Shown here: piece after piece, positions 10,130-20,043 of the stretch
Layout of the letters: every line of letters begins with the position of its first letter
Position numbering within the stretch: position 1 is the first letter of the stretch
Assembly: GCA_022494885.1 (NCBI GenBank)
Contig: JAGVSM010004964.1
Span: forward strand, 1 to 64,000
Length of the DNA stretch: 64,000 nucleotides
From: Micrasema longulum
Lineage: Eukaryota; Arthropoda; Insecta; Trichoptera; Brachycentridae
Direction: 5' to 3'
The notes under the pieces: model-generated
The model's database searches: none
The model's input: only the letters and a program-made list of their open reading frames with translations
Told to the model about the DNA's origin: nothing
Program-made: the position numbers and the translations under genes

Positions 10130-11225
10130 AAGGAACATTATGTTTTTAAAGCTTTCCTAATGTGAAATATTTGCATATTATTTACTTTTAACCCTTTATT
10201 ATTTGTATGTAAGATTGTAACTCCAGTATTTTTATTAAAGTCATGATTTAAATTGATTAGGTGATTTGCGAATTCAGAGAAACTCTTATTGTGAAGACAC
10301 CTCATATTCTTTATTTCTTTTATTTCTCTACAATACCGCAGAGTGTGTGCGGACCAACTACTGCTTTACAAAATTATGACAGGAATGGTTGACTGTACAG
10401 AGCTGCTTGGTTTAATAACAATACATGTGCCAGCCAGGATTTGTAGACGGTACAACCTGTTTCACGTACCAATAAGTTAAACATCGTATGTTAAAAATGC
10501 TTTTTTTCGTAGGACTTTTTCAACGTACAATACAAAATTTAAAAATATAGATTACACAAACATCACTCCGTCAGATTTAAAATTTACACTTAAATATGTA
10601 TTATGTAACTTAGTAGACATTATAATAATAAATATGTACATCTCCCCTCCCTCCTTATCCTCTCTTCAAGCATTTTTGTCCTTATCCCGCCCAATTTACA
10701 GTAACTTAATGTTCTTAAAATAAATATTTAAAAAATCTTTGATTATTGAGTACATGAAAATAACATTTTATATGTATAAATTGTATGTATTTATTTGATA
10801 TGTAATATATTTTCTTTACTAACTTTGTATACTATGTGGAAATCTGTTATTAGTTCTGAGTTTATACACTATATCTGTTTGTTTACTAAAATATGTATGT
10901 AGAACTGTTGATTTCCCAAATAAAATAAAATAAAATATGTTCTTTAACACGAATATCAAAATTTCTTGATGTTCTTCCAACGTAAACTGAAGGACAAGAA
11001 TTGCATTTTAATTGGTAAACACCTGAATTATTTAATAAACTATTTTTATCTTTCTTATAAGCAATACTTTACCAATATTGCTATTTGTTTAAAAAGCAAG
11101 ATTGATATTATTTAGTAAAAAAATTGGATACATTTGTAGATACAGTATTTACATAAAGAATTCTCCTCCATTTATTATCATTATTAGTAGTATTATAAAT
11201 AACTGTTGACAGGATATAAAAATTG
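10130..11225 (-). pseudogene. Penelope-like element ORF remnant with GIY-YIG endonuclease
   Basis: Two minus-strand segments belong to one C-terminal domain. Segment 1 (about 10943-11075) reads NNSGVYQLKCNSCPSVYVG then RTSRNFDIRVKEH, i.e. the GVY ... YVG pair and following R of a GIY-YIG nuclease as in Penelope-like elements. Segment 2 (10130-10325) reads REIKEIKNMRCLHNKSFSEF then ANHLINLNH, the usual post-nuclease 'F-A-x-H-L' block, to a stop. A LINE (10327-10936) separates them. 11080-11225 holds frameshifted upstream sequence (YVNTVSTNVSNFFTK). The reverse transcriptase part is missing. Confidence 0.65.
10327..10936 (+). mobile_element. LINE C-terminal fragment inserted in the Penelope-like ORF
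   Basis: The plus strand reads YRRVCADQLLLYKIMTGMVD, then ARICRRYNLFHVPIS, a stop, and NAFFRRTFSTYNTKFKNIDY ... ITPSDLKFTLKYVL, the C-terminal pattern of Jockey/R1-like ORF2. It ends in repeated AAATA units at 10919-10936. The part 10498-10710 is duplicated at 57715-57915. It interrupts the GIY-YIG ORF between its KEH and REI residues. Confidence 0.65.
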
Positions 11226-11261
11226 TTTGACTGATTTTTTCTTTAATTTTATATTTAAAAG

Positions 11262-11380
11262 GGTTTTGCATGTTGGTTAAATTGGTGTCCTGACGAAGAG
11301 ACGGGTACGTCTTGAAACCGGTAGACATAGAAAAGTCGGTAAGTGGTTATTTAGAAATATTTAATAACATTTAGAAAAAT
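11262..11380 (+). mobile_element. Penelope-like terminal repeat, right copy
   Basis: Inverted counterpart of 9690-9960: TTTTGCATGTTGGTTAAATT, GTCCTGACGAAGAGACGG, AACCGGTAGACATAG, AATATTTAATAACATTTAG. Together with the left copy it brackets the GIY-YIG remnant. Confidence 0.65.
11283..11328 (+). ncRNA. Hammerhead ribozyme-like motif, second intact-core copy
   Basis: Core CTGACGA at 11290-11296, stem II GAGACG/CGTCTT (one G-U closing pair), core GAAA at 11314-11317, minimal stem III C-CG-G and cleavage triplet GTA at 11321-11323. Stem I pairs GTGTC before the core with GACAT after the cut. It lies in the opposite orientation to the copy at 9868-9915. Confidence 0.6.
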
Positions 11381-11402
11381 ATAAATAATATTTTTTTAAA
11401 AA

Positions 11403-11518
11403 TGGTTATTTACTTCTGCAGGGGAGAAACGAGGGGAGCGTGGCCATGTGGTTGACGGTGTTTCAGACTCCCCTCTCCTCGCTTCTCCCCTGCAGAAGTA
11501 AGCCACCATTTGTTTTAT
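11403..11518. mobile_element. Foldback element with GC-rich arms
   Basis: TGGTTATTTACTTCTGCAGG ... and its near-exact inverse ending AAGTAAGCCACCA flank about 30 bases (GTGGCCATGTGGTTGACGG). Arms include CTGCAGGGGAGAA and TTCTCCCCTGCAG. This is a compact hairpin-forming MITE or foldback remnant in otherwise AT-rich DNA. Confidence 0.55.
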
Positions 11519-11864
11519 TTAATGTTTTATTTTTATAAATTTTATTCATTCTAAAAAATTATGTCAATGTGCCAATATGTCTTCTTGGTCATACTGATCA
11601 TCGTGGTTTCGGGTGTAACAGGGTTTAAAGAACAACCTGTATATGGATATGTGTGTGTATGTATGTTGTATGGGTACATTTATATATGTATATATTTTTT
11701 TTTTTCATTGTTTCATATTTACTTACTATTTCTTCTTCTTTTCTTACTTCCCTATTTCCCCACCCCACTTCCTTTCACCCTTAGCGAACTGTACGTTTTG
11801 TTTTTATTTTTGTTCCTATATAAAACCCATAATTGGTCTTATTATTTGTTGTTGTTCTATAAAT

Positions 11865-11896
11865 ATGATTGTTGGTTTAAAAAAACCAACAATCAT
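11865..11896. other. Perfect 14-bp stem, 4-base loop hairpin
   Basis: ATGATTGTTGGTTT, AAAA, then the exact reverse complement. It lies about 300 bp past the end of the first zinc-finger gene. Its role is unknown; it may be the end of the preceding simple-sequence element. Confidence 0.45.
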
Positions 11897-11929
11897 TTTT
11901 TTGTTAGTTATGTTTCACAGTTCAGAAGT

Positions 11930-12060
11930 GTGTTTCGATTACTCACCGACCAGAACTCTTGACGTCACGGGCGATGTAATTTCGAAGTTCCGGTAGGCAT
12001 TTTCAAAATCGTAAAACTTTAGAAAAATAATAGCGGTGATAATGCGGTAAGTAGGTACAT
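11930..12060. repeat. Family X fragment
   Basis: CTTGACGTCACGGGCGATGT, AGTTCCGGTAGGCATTTTC and GCGGTGATAATGCGGTAAG parallel GTGATGTCACGGGCGGAGTA and GCGATGATAATACGATAC at 15530-15610. Confidence 0.45.
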
Positions 12061-12173
12061 GAAAATATTTTTTTCGTTTGGTTTGATAGTCCATTAAAAA
12101 TCGAAAAAACGTATAAAAAACCACTGAACATTCTCATTTTGAAATAAATACGAGAAAAATAACATAAACAATA

Positions 12174-12179
12174 TTTATT
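12174..12179 (-). promoter_or_regulatory. Polyadenylation signal AATAAA of zinc-finger gene 1
   Basis: Plus-strand TTTATT reads AATAAA on the gene strand, 23 bases past the stop codon. It is the nearest canonical hexamer. Confidence 0.5.
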
Positions 12180-12201
12180 CGTAAAGGCAACAAAATAATA
12201 T

Positions 12202-14266
12202 CTAATTATGGTGAACAGAAATGTGAAAATTGAGACCCCTTCTCGAAAAATATTTCTTATGACACTTAGCGCATTCGAATGGTTTCAATCCGATATGTTG
12301 TATTGCATGTCTTTTTAAGTCTGCTTTGCGCATACAGCTGTAATCACAATCTAGGCATTTTAACGGCTTTTGAACAACATGAGTTCCCATGTGGTACTTC
12401 AAATTTCCTTGTCGCGAGCACTTGAAATTACATACTGAGCACTTGAATGGTTTTTCGCCCGTATGAACGAGCATGTGTCTTTTTAAATCTCTTTTGACCG
12501 CACTCGCATATTTGCACTCTGAACATGAATTAGGTTTCAAGCCAGAGTGAGCAAGGGAATGCAATTTTAAATCTGCCTTTCGCGCAGTGCTGTAAAAACA
12601 TACTAGGCATACGAAAGGTTTTTCTGAGCTGTGAGATATCATGTGTCTTTTTAAATACCCCTTACGGGAACATTTAAAACTACAAAGCGAACAAGAATAG
12701 GATTTCTCTCCAGTATGAATCGTTATGTGTTCTTCCAAGAGGGCCTGTCTAGTACATTTATATTTGCACTCTAAACACGAAATTGGTTTCTCATCAGAAT
12801 GTTTATTGAGCCAGTGTGATTTTAACGAGTATTTCAGTGAACATCTATACGAACATTGTGAACATGAGAAGGGTTTTTCGCCAGTATGCCTAAGCATGTG
12901 ACGTTCCAGATGGTGTCTTAGTGAAGATTTATAGGGACATTCTGAGCATGTGAACGTCTTAACATCAGAATGAGTAAGCATGTGTGTTTTTAAATTTCCT
13001 TTCCAATCAAATTTAGATTTACATACCAAGCATTGAAATTTTTTCGTTTTAGCACTTTTATTTCTGAGCAGTTTTTTTTTAATAACGCGTCGTTTTTTTC
13101 TAGGTTTCTTCGTTTCTGGAAACAATAACATTAATTAAATAAGTCAGATGTTATAATAATGAAAATACCGTACAGTTGTTAGTGCAATTTAAAAAACAAA
13201 AGTAGAATAAAACTTAAAACAGTATTTTATTGACTATAATTCAATGCACTTCCATCAAGAAATGTCAGTAGAGAACATTAATTAAATAAGTCAGATGTTA
13301 TAATAATGAAAATACCGTACAGTTGCTAGTGCAATTTAAAAAACAAAAGTAGAATAAAACTTAAAACCGTATTTTATTGACTATAATTCAATGCACTTCC
13401 ATCAAGAAATGTCAGTAGAGAAACTCAATATATTAAGATCTTTAACTATCACAATACACTCAGCATACACTGCATACGAACTATAAACGTACAGAAATTG
13501 CTGTGAATCGAAGGCATAATGATCAGTCTTACGCTTCAGATACCAGTAGAAGGAATCGTTTTTGTAGTGCAGTAAAAACCACATTAAACAATATTTTAAT
13601 TCAGTAATGTCGTGGATCAAAATACTAACTATGAAATATTTGTTTAAAACATGGAGCGTAAGATTGATCATGTCATATTCTTGCAATGGATGATTAAAAC
13701 ACGATGTAATTGGTGTACCCTTTGCACAATTAAGCGTGGATATGATAATGTGAAAACGTCATAGATGACAGTGTAGCAGAACTGATCATTTATTAAAAAG
13801 GCTGAATTTAGATACACTTCAGAAATATTTATTTTCGTCTATCGGTTTTATGTAAAAATCTACAATACGCGAGAGAAAGGAAATGGTGATAGATGAATTA
13901 TTACTTTTACTTACTTAAGGCACATTCTGCTCTGAATGAAAGTTCCAAGCATTCCTTTTTAATGTCAGGATGATCAATATCCAGTTCTGTATAAATGTTT
14001 ATATCGCTAGTTATTCTATACCTATCAGCCCTGGTCCTGGGTTTAGTTCTAGTGGTAGCAATTGCTGACTCTTCGCTTCTGTCAGGACCGTTTTCCGTTT
14101 CCTCAATGCGGAGAATCGGGAGAATATCTTCTTCATCGATAGCGCCGGGTTCAGATTTGACTGTGACAATTCCAGTTGGCCCTTCATTTGTATTTGAACG
14201 AAATGCCAGCTCTCCAGTATGGAGAATATCTAATTGAACTGTGCACCTCATTAAAGTAAACTCCAT
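12202..14266 (-). CDS. C2H2 zinc-finger gene 1 (10 fingers, two exons)
   Basis: Probable nuclear DNA-binding protein of about 421 residues. Coding exons: 13915-14266 and 12202-13115; donor after CCTTAA (GTAAGT), acceptor TTTCCAG, phase 1. I chose the ATG at 14264-14266 because MEFT aligns with MEFA of the paralogue at 22133. Exon 1 is acidic with SUMO consensus sites VKSE and IKKE and ends in the HPDIKKECL box shared by all three genes. Exon 2 starts with a basic patch (KKPRKKRR, about residues 120-142, likely NLS). It then carries ten Cx2Cx12Hx3-5H fingers (about 144-420), mostly with HTGEKPF/HSxxKPF linkers and a finger core of C-x-x-C-x-Y/F-x-C/S. No KRAB, ZAD or BTB domain is visible. A P-type transposon lies 109 bp upstream. 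Targets unknown. Confidence 0.85.
13128..13421. repeat. 147-bp tandem duplication in zinc-finger gene 1 intron
   Basis: Two head-to-tail copies (starting 13128 and 13275) of a unit with GTCAGATGTTATAATAATG and CACTTCCATCAAGAAATGTC differ at only about two bases (GTTAGT/GCTAGT and ACAGT/ACCGT). The near identity marks a recent duplication. It starts just 13 bases inside the intron's 3' end, so it includes the branch-point region. Confidence 0.8.
13480..13745. repeat. Two SINE family 2 remnants in the intron
   Basis: 13640-13745 resembles the SINE body in plus orientation (GCGTAAGATTGATCATG ... GGTGTACCCTTTGCACAATT). 13490-13545 resembles it in minus orientation (GCATAATGATCAGTCTTACG). Both are diverged; the open frame across them is not a gene. 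Confidence 0.4.
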
Positions 14267-14375
14267 CTGAGATAATAAATCATTTTTCTTTTTAAGCAGA
14301 GAATTATTCAAATAAACCTTCAAGAAATTTCATGAAACCAGGATGTTAAAGAGTCAGAATAACGAATGGTACACA

Positions 14376-15140
14376 CATAAAATTAAGAATAGTCCAGAAG
14401 GAGCGTAGAATCATATTTGAATACATCGGACTGTGTCAAAAATTCCCTCCACTATGGCCCCACTTTCACCGCGCGCATTCGTGATGTAATCATAACACAA
14501 ATGTAAGATAAAAAAAAAGCAATCTGCTAATTTCTCTAAAATTTTATTGTGCACGCGGAAATATTGATTGACACAAGAAAGAAGATAAGTAAAGGGTAAT
14601 TTAATAAGAGTAATTGAATTAATGAACTTTAATAAAACAAATTTTATTTGACATAAAACGGATATTTTTATATCATGTTCAATAATATTTGATGTTTTGA
14701 AGATAATGACGGTCAACTGTCCACCACAGAGTTGTTTAATCCGAGGTCCAATTTTCATTAGTTCTCTCATTAGATTAGCAAAGTAGGGTAAACAAATTTA
14801 CTACCTTGGCAACACTAACGAAATTTCCATTTTGTTTATTCGACAATCTGACAGATGGAAAAATAATTCATTTTTCAAGTAATTTATTTGCTACTGACAC
14901 ATCCATTTGTTAATTACACATGAAATGTAATCCTATCCTGTTTCTTTAAGACTCTAGCAGTATTTCTACACTTAAAAAGGACACAACACGACATCGTTGA
15001 ATTCAAATCAGGAGTTGCGTACTGAGCGACGTCTACAAAGAAACTAATGGGTCAAAACGTAAACCTACTCATTTATGAGTAGTTTAGTCGCCTTCTGTTT
15101 GATGTGCGTATGCGGTTTCTGGACTATTCTTAATTCTATG
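14376..15140 (-). mobile_element. P-superfamily non-autonomous transposon with THAP start exon, copy 1
   Basis: 765 bp with terminal inverted repeats starting CRTARAATTAAGAAYAGTCC, flanked by a perfect 8-bp direct repeat GGTACACA (14368-14375 and 15141-15148). A minus-strand ORF at 14914-14994 reads MSCCVLFKCRNTARVLKKQD then RITFHV. The M-x-x-C-x4-C-x-N ... F-H layout is that of the first exon of a THAP domain. A GT follows at the codon after TFH (CATGT|GTAATT). THAP DNA-binding domain plus an 8-bp duplication are the hallmarks of P-element transposons. The rest of the transposase is gone. A 783-bp sister copy is at 52486-53268. Confidence 0.8.
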
Positions 15141-15279
15141 GGTACACATTAATGTAAAGCAATTACATTAACCGGCATCCCATAAGAACAAGAACATCCA
15201 CTTCTGTTAAGACATTAAAATAAAAAAATATGATAACTTAGGTACAGAATCAGCAAGCTCAGTGCAACGGGAAATTGAA

Positions 15280-15640
15280 CATACAAAATATTTTCTTATA
15301 CGCGGTAAAAATTAAAATTAAAGAATTTAATTGAACGGTAAAGTCCCAAAAATTATCGAAAAAATGAACTACTTTGAACTTTGGTTTTTGTGAACCAACC
15401 AATCAATAATTATTGCGTTGTTATGTGTTGTAATAGATTTCCGGTTTCCGGGTAGCCATTTTTCCAACGTTTAGTGTATTTTGACAGCTAAGGGGTCCCA
15501 CTTTTAAATGGCAGCACAACTTACTTACGACAACTTGTGATGTCACGGGCGGAGTAATTTTAAAAAAACAAAACGTTAAAAAAATTACAGCGATGATAAT
15601 ACGATACACAAAAATATTTTTTTATATTTTTGGCATGGTT
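15280..15640 (+). repeat. Dispersed repeat family X
   Basis: Shares AATATTTTCTTATACGCGG-TAAAAATTA, GAACTACTTTGAAC, ATAGATTTCCGGTTTCCGGG and GATAATACGAT with 8690-9090 and 46430-46800. It holds a GTAGCCATTTTT segment that resembles the GGCCATTTTG motif upstream of the other two zinc-finger genes. Confidence 0.45.
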
Positions 15641-16847
15641 AGATATTCTAATAATAAACAATAATAAAAAAAACCTCAAAGAACCACTGAATTTCCTCAT
15701 TATACAAATAAAAAAGACAAATCAGTTAATAATTCATGCGAACTTTAGTTAATTAACTTAAATTGCAGTATGTAGTACATTCCTTACCAAGCTTGGAACA
15801 AAGTCTGTACCCGGAAAGGCCAGGAAATGTTATAGAAAATATAATAAAAACGACGCCGAAACAGCGCGGGATGAATAATTATTAACTTAAATTGAAACAT
15901 TAAATCATATGATTACCTTAGCAGGTGATTTTTAAAGCACAATTGCTTCCTGTTTAGCAAAAAGAATTCTCATTTGTTTTATTAATCACAAATGGCCATT
16001 AAATTTACTGACAGATATAAATAAAAAAGTACTACCTACGAATAAGAATTTGACAGTTGAGGTACCTAAATGAATAATTTGACGTTGCTGACAAAGCATA
16101 TATTAACTTACCAAACTTTTCATCTGCTCGGGAATATTTAATTTATAAATTAATAAGTTTTACCTAAAATAAACAAATTATTATTTTTTAATAACGCTTA
16201 TTGATGGACACTTTCCTGCGGCCATTATGACTTTTTAAGTATAAAGAATATTTTTGATTAGATCATAAAAAGAGATACCTACATCATATTACACGGATTT
16301 CACGAGTTTAAAGACCACAGACACTTTCATACGAAAGAGACAATATGTCTAGTCAGAGACAATAAAGATAATATGTACCGTATCACATATTATTATTTTG
16401 CTGCTTACCGGTTAGTTTTATTATTATGTAAATATCTGGATATCGGATCGACAGTCGATCAAAGCCGCATATTATTATGAAATATGGACACAAAATAACA
16501 AGTTTTGACCCTGGAATATTTTATAGTCACTGGACTGGCATTCAGAATGAAATACAAATGATGATCACGTATTTTTATGGTTAAATTATTACAACCTTTC
16601 TTCTCCCGAGAGGTGTAATAACTGAATATAATTAAAATCTATTAGAAACTGTATTTAATTGGTGAGCAAACTTGATTTTTAAAAGTGGTAAGGTGGTAGA
16701 GAGAAGCAAAAACAGGAATATAGTTATGAATTTAAGTATATTAGTTAAAATGGTTGAAGGCATAAAACATAGCAGGTTATAAAACAAAAAACAACAAATA
16801 CAGTGTTTTAAAATTAAAATAATGCTAACTGAATTTTAATTAAAACT
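15641..16847. other. No gene seen
   Basis: AT-rich intergenic DNA. I found no coding pattern, tRNA-like sequence or clear repeat match within the window. GCGGCCATTATGACTTTTTAAG at 16219 is the only GC-rich spot. Confidence 0.4.
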
Positions 16848-17365
16848 ATGACTACTAAAGGAAGGGAGGAAATAATTCTGTTACTTAAGTGGGGGTTATG
16901 GATGCTAATGCTGGAGTCGGTTGATCTTGATCCCTTGGTGATGTGGTGTTGGTTTCTGGGTGATGTTGACCCTGAAGGTGGCAGGCTGGCTGGTGGAATC
17001 GGGTGCTTGAAGGCTGCTTCAGTTGTAGATGGCTGGCAGTTAGTTCCTCAGGGGGAGGAATATACCCTCCACGTCTCTGTTGGTGACAAGGTCCAGAGTT
17101 CCCACGTCTCAGTGAGAGAGCCTCCACGTCTCAGTGGGGACAGCGTAATTGCAAGGGATGCAAGAGACTAAATAACTATCTTATATTGCTTATATACTAT
17201 TTTGATGGGTGCATTGTGGTGGGGGGTTGTATCTCTCTCCCTATTGGTCGCAAGCTCCAGGCTACCCTTTTCCTTTGCCAGATTAAAATATAGAATTTAT
17301 ATAATTTGATTTGGGGAATAAAATACCCACTTAATATTAAGTATTCTTCACAATAATAATGTTTG
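16848..17365 (-). other. GC-rich island, possible LTR-like sequence (unassigned)
   Basis: Base composition differs sharply from the surroundings. There are two direct copies of CCACGTCTCAGTG (17102 and 17123) and a third partial CCACGTCTCTGTTGG near 17069. On the minus strand a TATATAAG box near 17195 is followed about 30 bases on by TTTAGTCTCTTGC. This looks like a promoter, as in an LTR, but no partner LTR, primer-binding site or gag/pol was seen. The open frames on both strands (107 and 80 residues) match nothing I recognise. Confidence 0.25.
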
Positions 17366-17413
17366 GATAATTTATATAGCGCCATTTTTGTGAAACTCAC
17401 CTCAAGGGCGCTG
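17366..17413 (-). repeat. L2-type LINE 3' tail, 50-bp relic
   Basis: GGATAATTTATATAGCGCCA ... CACCTCAAGGGCGCTG is the reverse complement of the L2-like terminal hairpin seen at 42302-42352 and, in diverged form, at 3255-3310 and 55930-55975. Only the extreme 3' end inserted. Confidence 0.6.
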
Positions 17414-20043
17414 AATCTTCTTCTTCCTTTTTCCTTTATTTTAAAAAACTATATTTATTATACCGAACTTACAAGAATTACAACATTACTATACTAACAA
17501 GGACAACAGGTTTTATTTACACTAAAATATCTTTACATACATTTGAATAAGTTTACATACATTTTTATTGATAATATTTAGACATTGGGAATGTTAACTA
17601 TGATAATGATAAACCTAAATACTCAATTAAGAGTTCTTATAATTACAAACAATGAATTGGGAAAAATAAGGTCAGGTCAACTCACCATAAATTATAATTT
17701 ATGATACGGAGGGTGTATATGGATGGATGAAGTAAATTATGAGCATGTACGATTATTATATATTTCTGAAGATGAATGTTGTGTTAAAGTCAGTTAAAAC
17801 ATAATTAAAAGAAATAAAATTAACTAATTTGGATAATTTATTTATACTTTAACATTTTTTAAATTAGCGCTGTGAGATAGCCGGCGAAGCTCTATCTGTT
17901 TTTTATAAATTTATCTAGGAGTCCTACCTTTCTCCCACAAAATGATAATTATTTACAATAGTTATCGTTAGATGGTGCTAGTAGTACTAAATACAACTTA
18001 TCACCGGCCCTTGGACTTGTGACGTACGTCGGTTTCTATTACCGAGATTGACGAGATTATCCCTTCGCTTTTGTCAACACGGATGGTTAGTGGTTAGGGC
18101 CGGCGGTCAGCTTTCAGGTAGCGAGATTAGCTCCGTTGGCCAAGTACCGGGTTAACTTCTTTTGTTATTGATTTACCGTTACACATAAAGCTGCGGTTAG
18201 GTATGCAGAGTTAGCGAGCGAAGTTCTTAAGAATAATGACCCGTGATCCTGTGCTTCACAGGTAGCTGTCACGATTGAACTTTTTATGTGTCGATATACA
18301 ATTCCTCCGTATAAAATGTTCAAAGCTTTAAAGCTGATGGTAATTTTTCATCACCCGCAAAATAGCAGAGTATCAACATGTATTACTATATTGTTTTTTT
18401 TTTAATGCTGATGTTTTTTGTAGATATTTATTGATAAAACTCTATAGTTTACGAATTATTTGTACCTAATTATACAAGGTTCTTCTTCAGCCTGTAGCTG
18501 TACACTTCGAAAAGTAGGTATTTTCCATTCTTCTCCATGCCAAATGGTCTTAGGCTATTTGTATCCACGCTGTTCCCGAATACTCTACAATATTATTTCT
18601 CCAGCAGTTGGGGTCGTCCGAGTTTTTAGAAGTTGTCCAAAAGCTCCAGCACAGTAGTCACAGTAGGTACTATTTATCGTCTGAGCCGCGAGCAACATGA
18701 ATGGCCAGCGCCATTTTAACGTTGCAACTCTTTCAATAATGTTCAGCAGTCCTGTTTTGGTTTTATTTCTTATTTCTAATTACAAATGCGTACAAGGTTG
18801 ACTATTCATAAAATAAAATTATGACATTATTTTGCAAAAAATAATATTTTTAATTATCCTTTAATTTTTTTAATTTACCTACTTGAAATAATTCGAATCC
18901 AAATACAGAATAATAATTTATTTTAAGTGTCAAACTACGCTTACCTACCGGCACAAAAACGAAGCTCTTCTTTCCAACAAGGATGCACTAGTAGAAATAC
19001 GATTCAAAAAAATACCTATTATAAATGTGAGAATTTTAACAAATTAAAATATTGTCAACGATTTACTAGTCGTGAAAATGCCTAATTAGGCAATAGCGCT
19101 TATTGTTCGAAAACAACAATACAATAAAACCTAATAATGTTATTTATATTTTTATCAATATTATTGATTTAATATTTTTGTTAATAAAAAAATATGCCAA
19201 ATTAAATTGTAAATTTATTAAACCTAAATTAAAAAACAAAATATTGTTTTACAAAAGTGATACCCTGTAATTTATGAACTTATACATCATCAGTTGCAAA
19301 TAAAAGGATGACGATGAGCATTTTCAATCAATTTTATTATCTTTCGCTGTAACAATATTAAAATTTACACCATTACTTTCAATGGCTTTTATCTCGCAGG
19401 CTCTGAAAAAGGTTTTTAGACGTTTTAAATTGGAATGAATTTAAAAAGATAAAATTAGAATATTTCTTGTTCGTATACAAATATTTTAATAAATGAAAAC
19501 TCGGGTAAATTTGACAATTATTTTATTAAGTTAAAAACATAATATTTAAATAATATTATAAAAATAGAGCTGGTTCAACGTCTACATTAAAAATATATTC
19601 GTCGAAAAAATCTTACACGTTATTTATGTATTTACATAAAAAATGACATTGACATAAATATTTTCTTTAGCTCTAGCAACGCAGTGACCTATGTACCATT
19701 AGGAGAATAAAAAAAGCAAGGAGAATTTTTACTCCAAAATAAAAATTCGCCAATTTTCGATTGAATGGCTGAAAATATTCTTTTGGAAATAACATAACGG
19801 ATTTTTAAAAATATTTATATTCACCCAAAGCGCCTTTATACACCAATAATAGAAGAAATTGACGTATTAAAAAAGAAAGATTTAGTAGAAAAGTTCAAAA
19901 CTGGATTTGGATTGGACTTAAGATGAAAAAACCCCAGAGTTTTTGTGATATTGGAATATATCATTGTTGATTTGTAGGGAATCGAATCGTAAACTACATT
20001 TACTAGACAAAAGGCTGTCATGTTCGAAATATGCATTATGTTT
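17414..20043. other. No gene seen; small GC-richer patch at 17990-18270
   Basis: Mostly AT-rich. 17990-18270 (GGTTAGTGGTTAGGGCCGGCGG ... CCGTTGGCCAAGTACCGGG) is GC-richer and might be an old SINE or regulatory sequence. 18460-18660 has a weak, unconfirmed resemblance on the minus strand to RTE-type ends (GRPQLLEK). 19840-20043 includes the 3' UTR of the next gene; no canonical AATAAA was picked. Confidence 0.3.

Noticed and set aside
11561..11996. Two overlapping hydrophobic ORFs resembling membrane proteins
   Set aside because: Both run through T-rich low-complexity DNA; translation in two frames is equally hydrophobic and no start context or family match supports either.
13402..13686. 94-codon minus-strand ORF
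   Set aside because: Lies inside the intron of zinc-finger gene 1 and overlaps SINE remnants and the tandem duplication.
16885..17127. 80-codon proline/glutamine-rich minus-strand ORF
   Set aside because: Opposite strand has an equally long frame in the same GC-rich block; no domain is recognisable on either.
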